From Owenia fusiformis (lineage: Eukaryota > Annelida > Polychaeta > Sabellida > Oweniidae), in contig CAIIXF020000004.1 in NCBI GenBank assembly GCA_903813345.2, positions 1,404,513 through 1,468,512 of the forward strand: a stretch of 64,000 nt of DNA, written 5' to 3'. Of this stretch, positions 24,201 through 30,045 are shown one piece after another. The position numbers were made by a program, and so were the translations under genes. Under the pieces are notes generated by a model. The model ran no database searches. It was not told where the DNA came from and worked only from the letters and a program-made list of their open reading frames with translations. Position 1 is the stretch's first letter. Each line of letters starts with the position of its first letter.

Positions 24201-25160
24201 CGGGGTTAACAAAGCAGCTATAAAAGCTCTTCTATTGGTGCGATTGGGCTTAAATTGCACAAAAAGTCTTGAAACACTCTAATGTTTAAGAAAAACAAGA
24301 TTTCTGGCACAAAATCATTCAACCGTGTCACTATTAGAATATAGTCCGGAGTAGGGATACTAGCGGTTACCGTTGGTTATTTGGTTTTCTGTATAAAAAA
24401 GCTTTTCTCCTTTTCTGTCCCGTCGCAGCGCCATCTAGTGTTTGATAAATGAATCAAGGTTTATTCTCGATAGGGTAAGTACTAATCTATCAGGAAACAT
24501 TTACAAGTTTGGTTAGAAACAGAATTTTTATAGATGGCGGAGTGATTTTTGAGACTATGTAGAGCAGAATAATTTTCTGAAACAGGTAGCTTTACGGTGG
24601 TAGCTCTCTCCAGATTCAGTTATCTCAAAAACGGTGTGGTCACCGTATGCTTATTTTGTAACGGCAAGCTAGACAAGACTCCAATGAACACTGGGCACTG
24701 TTTCGCTGAGCTAGATCTGTGCCCATGAATATATTATGAAATGAAACGTTATAATGGTCGTCAATGGGATTTTTTACTGCAATCTTGACCCTGTTCTACA
24801 TGAATACATCGTTAGATAACTTTGGCCTTCAAATATTTGATAGACCAAGTTTAAATTTTATTTTATACTCATTATCACTATTTCGATTTCAGTTCTGATG
24901 ACTGTATAGATAATTCTTTGCCAGATATGCCAATATTTGATGAAATCAACCAAGCTTTGTTTGATGAAGCATCAGAACACTGTAGAGATCTATGTCCGGA
25001 CATATTGGAGTTCAGATATAGCGCATGCGTCGCCGACTATTTTACCACTCAGAGTGAAAAAAGAATGCAGTGTAAAGTACTGCTAAATACGCTTGATTCT
25101 ACAACGTGTACGGACATCCCAGTAGAATGTGAACAATATGCATCACCAAACAGAAGATAA
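8333..25160 (+). CDS. secreted multi-domain protein: helical domain, Thr/Pro linker, three vWD/C8-like units with EGF-like modules
   Basis: Gene-level entry. I join 14 exons: ~8333-9283, 9542-9816, 10342-10703, 11978-12246, 12451-12588, 13175-13425, 13605-13975, 15165-15427, 15544-15648, 15773-15910, 17209-17495, 18466-18682, 22189-22330 and 24893-25160. All junctions are GT..AG and every pair of phases agrees, giving roughly 1,330 residues ending in TAA. Order: hydrophobic leader, alpha-helical domain of about 200 residues, Thr/Pro mucin-like linker, Cys-rich patch, then unit 1 (vWD, C8-like, one EGF), unit 2 (vWD, C8-like, two EGF) and unit 3 (vWD, C8-like). vWD domains mediate disulfide-linked assembly of mucins, tectorins and von Willebrand factor, so an extracellular gel or matrix protein is the likely role. 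A shell, byssus or mucus function is only a guess. The first exon is not identified and may carry the start codon. Confidence 0.75.
9542..9816 (+). CDS. vWD gene exon: vWD-1, first half
   Basis: The acceptor tttaatatag opens phase 1 and the donor tcg|gtagga leaves phase 0. The translation contains CRVWGASHYITFDNHTYDVQ, the classic start of a vWD domain (Cys, Gly-x-x-His-Tyr-x-Thr-Phe-Asp, then Tyr-x-x-x-Gly-Cys). The domain continues in the next exon. Confidence 0.85.
10342..10703 (+). CDS. vWD gene exon: vWD-1, second half
   Basis: Opens in phase 0 after tgctctttcag and leaves phase 2 at gaa|gtaagt. It ends the vWD domain with MCGDFNGNPDDDF, matching the conserved calcium-binding CGN-x-NGxxxDD motif of the family. 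The short open frame that covers it starts upstream of the acceptor only by chance. Confidence 0.85.
10780..11800. repeat. dispersed repeat with an internal 200-bp direct duplication
   Basis: The block near 10998-11210 is repeated at 11222-11407; both share cgaaatatgcatggca and cagattgtc followed by ttatataaaaattaattcta. Related sequence (ctttcgggtcgcattatgtc, agggtcaaacaacgg) occurs at 51333-52000. Both loci also carry a minus-strand frame with a shared Tyr-His-Gly-Leu motif (near 10895 and 51474), so this may be the decayed remains of a transposon gene. It lies in an intron of the vWD gene. Confidence 0.5.
11709..11890. repeat. dispersed repeat shared with 57435-57610
   Basis: Both copies share a colinear series of short words: ataaaa, atgtaggtat, tcaaatat, gcagatat/gcaatata, and a gaggtcctag or gacgtcctag block. 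Function is unknown and there is no coding signal. Confidence 0.4.
11978..12246 (+). CDS. vWD gene exon: C8-like cysteine domain 1
   Basis: Opens in phase 2 after tttgtcttag and leaves phase 1 at gaag|gtcag. It encodes about 90 residues with cysteines spaced as in the C8/TIL region that follows vWD domains (CPCPGK, MACNLYDVCFG, RSCVMDIYSA, TKCEARADVAKACG, KHCHIE). The same layout recurs in the exons at 15165 and 24893, which supports homology although the match to canonical C8 is loose. Confidence 0.75.
12451..12588 (+). CDS. vWD gene exon: EGF-like module
   Basis: A symmetrical phase 1-1 exon of 138 bases between gtctcttttttag and gaag|gtaagc. Six cysteines in an EGF arrangement (CIGTICYNGGW, then CGCICAPGYTGSDC) end with the typical GYTGxxC turn. 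It is too short and split to be found by simple open-frame scanning. Confidence 0.8.
12733..12869. mobile_element. palindromic element in intron
   Basis: The left arm from TATCCTATGATTTTGAGG to GGTGATATTGATATCTGCAC is mirrored by GTGCATATATCAATATCACC to AAAATCATAGGATG. The arms are about 58 bp around a short loop rich in gagcgaa. No coding potential. Confidence 0.65.
12873..13145. mobile_element. MITE with internal palindromic triplication, 273 bp
   Basis: Ends are inverted repeats: TATTATCCTACACTTACAAG at the left and CACTAAGTGTAGGATAATA at the right, continuing inward through tgtactaaatgtataata. Inside (12971-13069) are three copies of cggagtatatcgtcacgata followed by tcctccg, each palindromic. 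It lies in the intron before the second vWD domain, 29 bases upstream of the acceptor. Confidence 0.7.
13175..13425 (+). CDS. vWD gene exon: vWD-2, first half
   Basis: The acceptor tttttgctag opens phase 1 and the donor acg|gtaggt leaves phase 0, identical to the first vWD exon. The translation contains CRGWGDVHYVSFDKKKYDMQ then GDCKYYLV, a clear vWD start. Confidence 0.85.
13605..13975 (+). CDS. vWD gene exon: vWD-2, second half
   Basis: I place the acceptor at ttttgtag (13603-13604). That gives phase 0 and WNGKRLNLDG, and avoids the TGA met if the earlier cacag (13572-13576) is used. The exon leaves phase 2 at cacag|gttaat. It ends the vWD domain with GLCQNLNGDKDDDL; note Gln-Asn-Leu where the family usually has Gly-Asn-Tyr. 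It carries an extra Cys-containing insertion (ACLFRGCDQ). Confidence 0.8.
13976..15164. other. intron, nothing recognised
   Basis: An intron of 1,189 bases. No exon, hairpin element or tandem repeat was recognised in it. Confidence 0.5.
15165..15427 (+). CDS. vWD gene exon: C8-like cysteine domain 2
   Basis: Opens in phase 2 after actctttag and leaves phase 1 at tgtg|gtaaga. Cysteines lie in REQCNAACDQ, PPCFDQVCS, ESCIVDYY, DRCTVLG, SKCG and FQCG. Same phases and size as the exon at 11978. Confidence 0.8.
15544..15648 (+). CDS. vWD gene exon: short EGF-like module
   Basis: Phase 1-1 exon of 105 bases. It encodes ACLNGEFTKLPDGRRFCRCQ then VGFNGVGCSL, an EGF-like half with the Gly-Phe-x-Gly-x-x-Cys turn. 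The donor ctgc|gttagt is weak but keeps the frame with the next exon. Confidence 0.7.
15773..15910 (+). CDS. vWD gene exon: second EGF-like module of unit 2
   Basis: Phase 1-1 exon of 138 bases, the same length as the EGF exon at 12451. It is Cys-dense: TCGCGDGGVCNCEADSCQCE then CHPLFTGPTC. Ends at tcta|gtaaga. Confidence 0.75.
16115..16200 (-). repeat. tRNA-derived SINE-like fragment
   Basis: On the minus strand GGGTTCGAACTCC is a good pol III B box, preceded about 30-40 bases upstream by a weak A box around tgcttagcgg. No complete cloverleaf can be drawn, so this is not a functional tRNA call. Confidence 0.4.
16201..17208. other. intron, nothing recognised
   Basis: Intron sequence before vWD-3. 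No coding exon or clear repeat was seen. The acceptor at its end (atctattaag) has a poor pyrimidine tract. Confidence 0.4.
17209..17495 (+). CDS. vWD gene exon: vWD-3, first half
   Basis: Phase 1 in, phase 0 out (cgg|gtaggt). It encodes WCEIVGEPHYRTFDGANFDF then QGHCLYMM, the most canonical vWD start of the three. The acceptor is weak, so the first few residues are less certain. Confidence 0.8.
18466..18682 (+). CDS. vWD gene exon: vWD-3, middle part
   Basis: Opens in phase 0 after aaatttacttgtag and leaves phase 1 at aaaag|gtaaga. It encodes the beta-rich middle of the vWD domain (IVNIRDQEI, VTAEILPLALKVQFQ, ARIYLDEHW). In units 1 and 2 this region is part of one exon; here an extra intron splits it from the CGNYNG motif. 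Confidence 0.8.
19335..20185 (+). mobile_element. TIR element family A, copy 4 (complete, about 850 bp)
   Basis: Left end CCCCCCTATCACACCAAACT after TAA; right end GGTGTAATAGCAGGG followed by TGA. The core caaattttgaaataattcaa has lost the perfect palindrome. Inserted in the 3.5-kb intron between the two back parts of vWD-3. Confidence 0.75.
20318..20790 (+). mobile_element. TIR element family A, copy 5 (left part)
   Basis: Starts CCCCCTATCACACCAAACTA after TAA and follows the family past the atcgattcaaaattc core to about 20790. The sequence then becomes that of a different repeat, so the right end is replaced. Confidence 0.65.
20791..20973 (+). repeat. end of another dispersed element, also at 48503-48610
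   Basis: Shares caataacgca, ccaccaccaggt and gggtcagatagcatggcggg plus aagttcccttta with the reverse complement of 48503-48610. The common terminus ggcgggtata...ttccctttaa looks like an element end. Confidence 0.55.
21460..21590. repeat. palindromic-word array (cgtacgagctcgtacg type)
   Basis: Repeated near-palindromes around gagctcgtacgggcctc and cgtacgagc are packed into 130 bases, separated by A-rich spacers. Unrelated in sequence to its surroundings. Confidence 0.6.
21794..22138. mobile_element. foldback MITE, 345 bp
   Basis: Left arm from CACCCCATTCTCTTATACGT to about 21935; right arm from about 22000 to ACGTATAAGAGAATGGGGTG. The arms are about 140 bp and nearly perfect inverted repeats, including aaagaaccatatcttgtcaa. 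It sits 50 bases before a vWD-3 exon acceptor. The 78-aa frame across it is a by-product. Confidence 0.8.
22189..22330 (+). CDS. vWD gene exon: vWD-3, last part
   Basis: Phase 1 in (ataaattgcag), phase 2 out (agaa.ga|gtaagt). It encodes MCGNYNGVVDDDYVTKTG, the canonical vWD signature, then GTLIGTSWK. Only 142 bases, so it is not found by simple open-frame scanning. Confidence 0.85.
23017..23473. repeat. 457-bp direct repeat, copy 1
   Basis: From agaatatagtccggagtagg to gcaatcttgaccct. Compared line by line, it is identical to 24336-24792. No coding frame. Ends are not TG..CA. Confidence 0.85.
24336..24792. repeat. 457-bp direct repeat, copy 2
   Basis: Identical to 23017-23473, with 862 bases between the copies. 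The spacer has no primer-binding or polypurine signal, so an LTR pair is not favoured. A recent duplication or an assembly artefact is more likely. Confidence 0.85.
24893..25160 (+). CDS. vWD gene last exon: C8-like domain 3 and stop
   Basis: Opens in phase 2 after atttcgatttcag. Cysteines appear in DDCIDNS, EHCRDLCPD, SACVADYF, MQCKVLL, TTCTDIP and VECEQYA, mirroring the C8-like exons 1 and 2. The frame ends ASPNRR-TAA. Unlike units 1 and 2 there is no EGF module after it. Confidence 0.8.
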
Positions 25161-25216
25161 GAAAAACAATTTGACAAAATCTGATGTAAAATATATAGAG
25201 CCTTTAGAACAACAAG

Positions 25217-25222
25217 AATAAA
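25217..25222 (+). terminator. polyadenylation signal of the vWD gene
   Basis: AATAAA 57 bases after the stop codon, in an A-rich context. A second AATAAA follows near 25290. Confidence 0.55.
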
Positions 25223-25284
25223 AAGGAAACTCTGCAAACACACATTGCTTTATGTTCAGTTTAATCAATGCAAAAAATTGTTGA

Positions 25285-25395
25285 ATGAATAAAGGCAAAG
25301 AGCTCACGTACGCGTCTCGAACTCACCGCCTCTTGGTGACGGTGACAGCGCCGAGCGCCGAGCTAGGAGTGTTCAGTGTTTTGACAGCTCGGTCA
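25285..25395 (-). repeat. tRNA-like SINE fragment
   Basis: On the minus strand GGTGAGTTCGAGACG resembles a B box, and tagctcggcgctcggcgc upstream an A box, with an A/T-rich tail. No complete tRNA fold. Confidence 0.35.
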
Positions 25396-25924
25396 AATAT
25401 TCAATACTTTCACACTATAATACAATACTAGATAAGGTATACAATCAAGCATTCGCCATTTACAGGATGAGATAAAAAATGTTTATAACTCAGTCATCCA
25501 GTATGGATTTAACGCCATATTTGGCACAATCTGACCATTTTTTGGTTTCACTTCATTTTATCAAGTTTCATTGATTGGTTTCATATGAATATACAAATAC
25601 CGGTCTCGTCTATGAAGGCAAACTTGAACTCATCGGGTGTTGTTGATCTGCCTACACACTTACAGATATGTTGTGTGGTGACTCTCATTTTCCTTCTAAT
25701 CTGTTGTTATCATCTCTCAGGTGCGTCTATAGGGTTGTTAGTGTAGACATTATCTTTCCCCCAAACATAAAATTCTTGGAGTTAATATCAATTTGGCGAT
25801 TTTGGCATGAAAAGATATTTTTTGCTGAATCTTTTACTGAAAAGATATCCTGATTTCTGATTTGCCCCGAACCCCCCCCCATTTTCCATTGGATTACATG
25901 AATTAAGGAAATATATCTAGTGGC

Positions 25925-26000
25925 TAGCCTTCATGGCTCAGGGGTAGAGCGTCTGACTCTGAGAGTGGAAGGTCCTGGGTTCGATTCCCGTAGATAATGT
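25925..26000 (+). repeat. tRNA-derived SINE or tRNA pseudogene
   Basis: Contains TGGCTCAGGGGTAGAGC (A box and D arm, with a GCTC/GAGC stem) and TGGGTTCGATTCCC (B box and T arm). The anticodon arm and acceptor stem do not pair, so it is not a working tRNA. The same family is at 57966-58030 on the minus strand, there with an 11-base deletion. Confidence 0.6.
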
Positions 26001-27240
26001 TAAATGCATTGGGTTATTTGGGAGTTTAAGCTTAGCGTAAATAACCCATTTACCTATACCTACATGTATACATAGTTCGTTATTACACTAAGCGGTATAT
26101 TACCTAAGTTACAGGGTTTGCGAAACGTAATTAAGGCATTTGTGGAATACAATACATGCACCATTTTACACCCTTCCGAGGCAATAATTTTAAAGGGAAA
26201 ATTTTAAATTATTCATAGAGAACTTATTATAGCTGTCTCTGTACAATTGTCTGCAATGTCGAATGTCACTGCAGCATTAATGTTGCCAATGTGAATATCA
26301 TGTATTTTTCGACTTTATTTCTAACTTTATTTGAATGTTATATTGTTGACTATCACGTCCTAGCCGTTCACTGTTAATATACATCATCCTGGTGTGTGAT
26401 CAAAAAAGTTTCACAAAATGACAAAAGTGATATTGATGAATCAATCAAATCGGTAAACCGAATTGGGACACATTTTCATGAAAGTATGATTAATTTCAAT
26501 GTATCAACTTGATGATCATTGCTAAAACGTGTACTTTTGTGGATTCTTGTAATGAGGTAGAGGGGCTATCGACGATATGACCATCTATTGCACCTCGAGA
26601 ATGCATATTTTCCGTATCTTTTGGGAACCTTTTTCGAAGTTCGAATGACACGCCAGAGCGTTCAGTTGCTAATCTGGCAATTCAGAGAAAGATAAAAACT
26701 TTCCCAAGTTTAGAAAACGGTTTTTATATATTTTGTAAATGTACACTACGGAGGCTAAGTATATGTACCAACCCAAAATAACAAGGATTCACAAATACAG
26801 GATGATTATTTTTTCCATTTATTTACTATTGATACAGTAAGAACGATCGCGAGTTGTTTTTCTGATGGCTTCTTTGACCTCGTTAAAGAGGGACATGGGG
26901 TATAAATAGGAGGCAGACAAATGGAACAGCCAAAATAACTGTATTTTTGGTTTTTTCACAAAGCTGGTCAATTTTCTCACATTTCATATTGATTAAGATT
27001 GAAGATGTATTGGTTCCAATTTTGTTATGTGTATCTTTCAATGTTTTTAAGTTCATATTCTGCAGTTAGTCTGCTTTTGTCATGTAATTTAAGTACTAAG
27101 CGTGGTAGAGAAGACGCTTTTAATGTTAAGGAATTATTCTGAATTAAAGTCAAAGTGTTGGACCTTTAAGAAATGTATACGTGACATCGACATATTGTGA
27201 AATCGTCTCTTTATAGTATTAATTGCACAATTTATTTTCT
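26001..27240. other. intergenic, nothing recognised
   Basis: AT-rich sequence between the convergent vWD and CILP-like genes. No exon or repeat family was recognised. Confidence 0.45.
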
Positions 27241-27246
27241 GTTTTG

Positions 27247-27600
27247 AATAAACACAGTTTGTCTCTTGAGTATATAAATACAGCCTTAGTTCATGTCCAC
27301 ATTCAGTCGTTTTGATGCAATATTAATCATGTCAATAAACATTTGAAGTTTAATAATATAATATGCTACAAGGTGATACAAAAGTGCAACGCTCCAATTT
27401 TGAATAATGAATAAAATATTGTAAAATTGTGACAGTTTTTGAAAGTAACTTAACTCGTCTGTAGTCTTTGTGACATATTGAACAATGTATTTGCGGGTTC
27501 TGAATAAACATAGTTTGTCTCTTGAGTAAATAAATACTGCCATAGTACATGTCCACATTCAGTCGTTTTGAATGCAGTATTGATAATCCGCTCCTTTTAT
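27247..27600. repeat. duplicated 3' flank repeat (two copies)
   Basis: Copies near 27247-27330 and 27497-27595 share tttgtctcttgagta, aataaata and tacatgtccacattcagtcg followed by ttttgatgcaatat. Two more copies lie downstream of the second CILP-like gene (35103-35190 and 35258-35345), so the repeat travelled with the gene duplication. Confidence 0.6.
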
Positions 27601-27818
27601 CAAATTACGTTGCTGTTATATAGTATACTACATTGTGATAAAAGTGCAATCCTCGAATTTTGGATTAACCTTTTGAATTTTGATGTTATCTTTTTTGGTT
27701 TTTGGGAAACAGTGTTCAATATAGAAGACATTTAGTACCAAAAATCGAGGTTTGCATTTTTGATATCACGCTATAATCGTTCAATGGTGTAGACATTTAA
27801 ATGTCAGCTGTTAAAGAC

Positions 27819-30045
27819 CTATCCAGATGGCGTCGGTTGACACTTTACTATTAAACCAACTCCTGTCGATGGCTTAGGAAAAGCACACTTTGGACCCACT
27901 GACATGTTATTGCATTCACATCTTGCCTTTGATGTGTCTTTAGCTGTGTTCATAGCAGGTTCATCAGCAAAGTATAAACCAGTAGAAACACCTCCCAAAG
28001 TAAAAGTCGATGGCAAGGGAGGTTTGAATGCAAACAAATGTGAGCTTGATGTCTCTTGGAGATTGGCAAGAGCGGGAAGAACATTGCTGACGCTACATTC
28101 GGTGCCTTGAACATCAATTTCAACAAGGGTAATTGCATTCCCCGGCGGAGGAAATGTAGGACCACTTCCTTTAAACTCCAGGCACACTGTCTTACTTGAA
28201 GTCGTATCCTCACGAATGCCATAAATTTTCCCGGTGCTACTGTCCTTTGATGTTGCTTTGACTGAAGATTCATCTGCGGAACTGCCTACAAACACTCTCA
28301 CTTTTATGTACCACGCCCAATATTGCCCTGGTGCTTCAGGAAACCATGCCAACGGCCAAAGTGTTTGTGTTTTAGGACAAACAGGTACAACCTGTGAACC
28401 TGGAAGTACCAGTACAAGTAAACAGACTGAGTACTCATACAATGATTTGGGATCCTTATAAAACCTGTAATGAGGATCAGAAGGGGATGCCTTCTGACAT
28501 TGCACTGAGGACCACAAGGCGTTTTTTACGCTATGGTAGACTGGTCCATATGTGTTGGAAGTGGGAGCACCTAAAGTAGCATTAGTCTCGATAGGTCTGT
28601 TGTGTGTTGTAGTTGAAGGACCTGTACCGGTAAATGCTGGTATGCTGTTAATGACAGTGTACTTTGGAGCACTTATCCCTCCTAGTTTAGCTGAGGATGA
28701 AAAGGCACCGTTTTCATTTTCAGCAAACAAGTAGGCGTGGATATTTGTTTTTCCGCACACTGTCAAAATACAGTTTTTGGTAGACTGTAAGTTCCCCTTG
28801 TTCGACATTCCTCCAGTTGTAATCCTGCTCCATTTTGATCCATATCCAGGCCTTGAACCAAGTGCAATTACGGTTAAGTCAGTAGAAGATGTCCATGGTA
28901 TCTCTGTGCTAAAGTTCGCATCTGTATACATCCTCATGTTTATAAAACAGTAATTTAAAGCTGGTTCGTCAAAGTTGATCCAATATCTATCCGTAATGAT
29001 AATGTTTCCAACTAGGAAAGTGGTATTAAAGGATGACCTGTCTCGCTTTTGTCTCTCCGTTCCATGTTCAAGTTTGGTTGGATTTTCCCAGCGACCAGAA
29101 ATTTCATCTAAAGTATATAGTTGTACAAGCGGATCTTGGCTTTGGTCAATAAAGTCTGCTCTGATTGCTACATCGATTCTGCCTATTAGTTTCACCTCAA
29201 TGCCTTCTAAGTTTTCAAACCCAAGTCGAAACATTCCTGAAGTCTCCAGGGGTCCCGTATTACCATCTTCATTCTCAAATGTTAAGTCACCTGGCATCGT
29301 ATTAATTGATGAAAAGTCCCTCGAGTCAACAAAGTTCATAAAAGCATTGACTTCGCCAGTGAAACGTGCTCCTTTGCTGTCTACAAATTGACCCGATGGA
29401 ATTAGCACCTGAACGAAAGGTTCACTTGAGTCTTCTTCTACTGTTGCAACGATAAGTCGATTAGTTTTCATTGGGTCAATCTGTGTTGGTTTTTGTTTAA
29501 CAATCATAGGAATGTCCCTATAAAATGCCCCAATATGACAAGTAGGTATGTAAAACACTTTTGTTGCTGGTATGAGGTTTTGTGGAAACCATTTACTCGG
29601 TCTCACATTCACAACTATTCGTGTTTGTCCTCGTGGTACTTTGAAGTGGAAGTTACCAGTAAACCCTGTGTATGTTTTCAAATCACTTCCAAGTAATACC
29701 TCACCAAAGATGAGTGGTGTTTTGTCATCTACTCCAAATGCTCTTCCATAGAAAACCACGGACGTATCTTGAGTAGACACTTCCCCTGTCTCTGGGTCTG
29801 TAACTTGGTTACAAACAATACAGCCGCATTTTCCGTCACCACAACATTGATGCTTATATCATTGTCACATTCCACGACCACAGTTTCTTGTAAAGTAGGA
29901 CCACAACAATATTCTGGCTTACTACCGTATCGCCTTTCAGCTTTTTGATTCTTGCATGCGCTTTCATTACATTTTTTCACATCAAACGTTCTAGGTTCGC
30001 ATCCACGAGGGAGCTCTTGCACATGTGATTCTGGCTCAGAACAAA
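27819..30045 (-). CDS. CILP-like copy 1, last exon
   Basis: Acceptor tttttttcag, phase 1. It starts with VCSEPESHVQELPRGC (a thrombospondin-1-like cysteine remnant), then QETVVVECDND, and after the frameshift STQDTSVVFYGRAF onward to QPTPSG-stop. Repeats of the form GxFxF-VPRG and STDLTVIALGSRPGYG are shared with copy 2. The frame break lies at 29829-29832. Confidence 0.75.

Noticed and set aside
23017-24792. LTR retrotransposon with 457-bp LTRs
   Set aside because: Ends are not TG..CA, no primer-binding site or polypurine tract, no coding in the 862-base interior.
25925-26000. Functional tRNA gene
   Set aside because: D and T arms are good, but acceptor and anticodon stems do not pair.
27904-29696. 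Several plus-strand frames opposite the CILP-like last exon
   Set aside because: Antisense shadows of a long, conserved minus-strand exon; the same shadows appear opposite copy 2.
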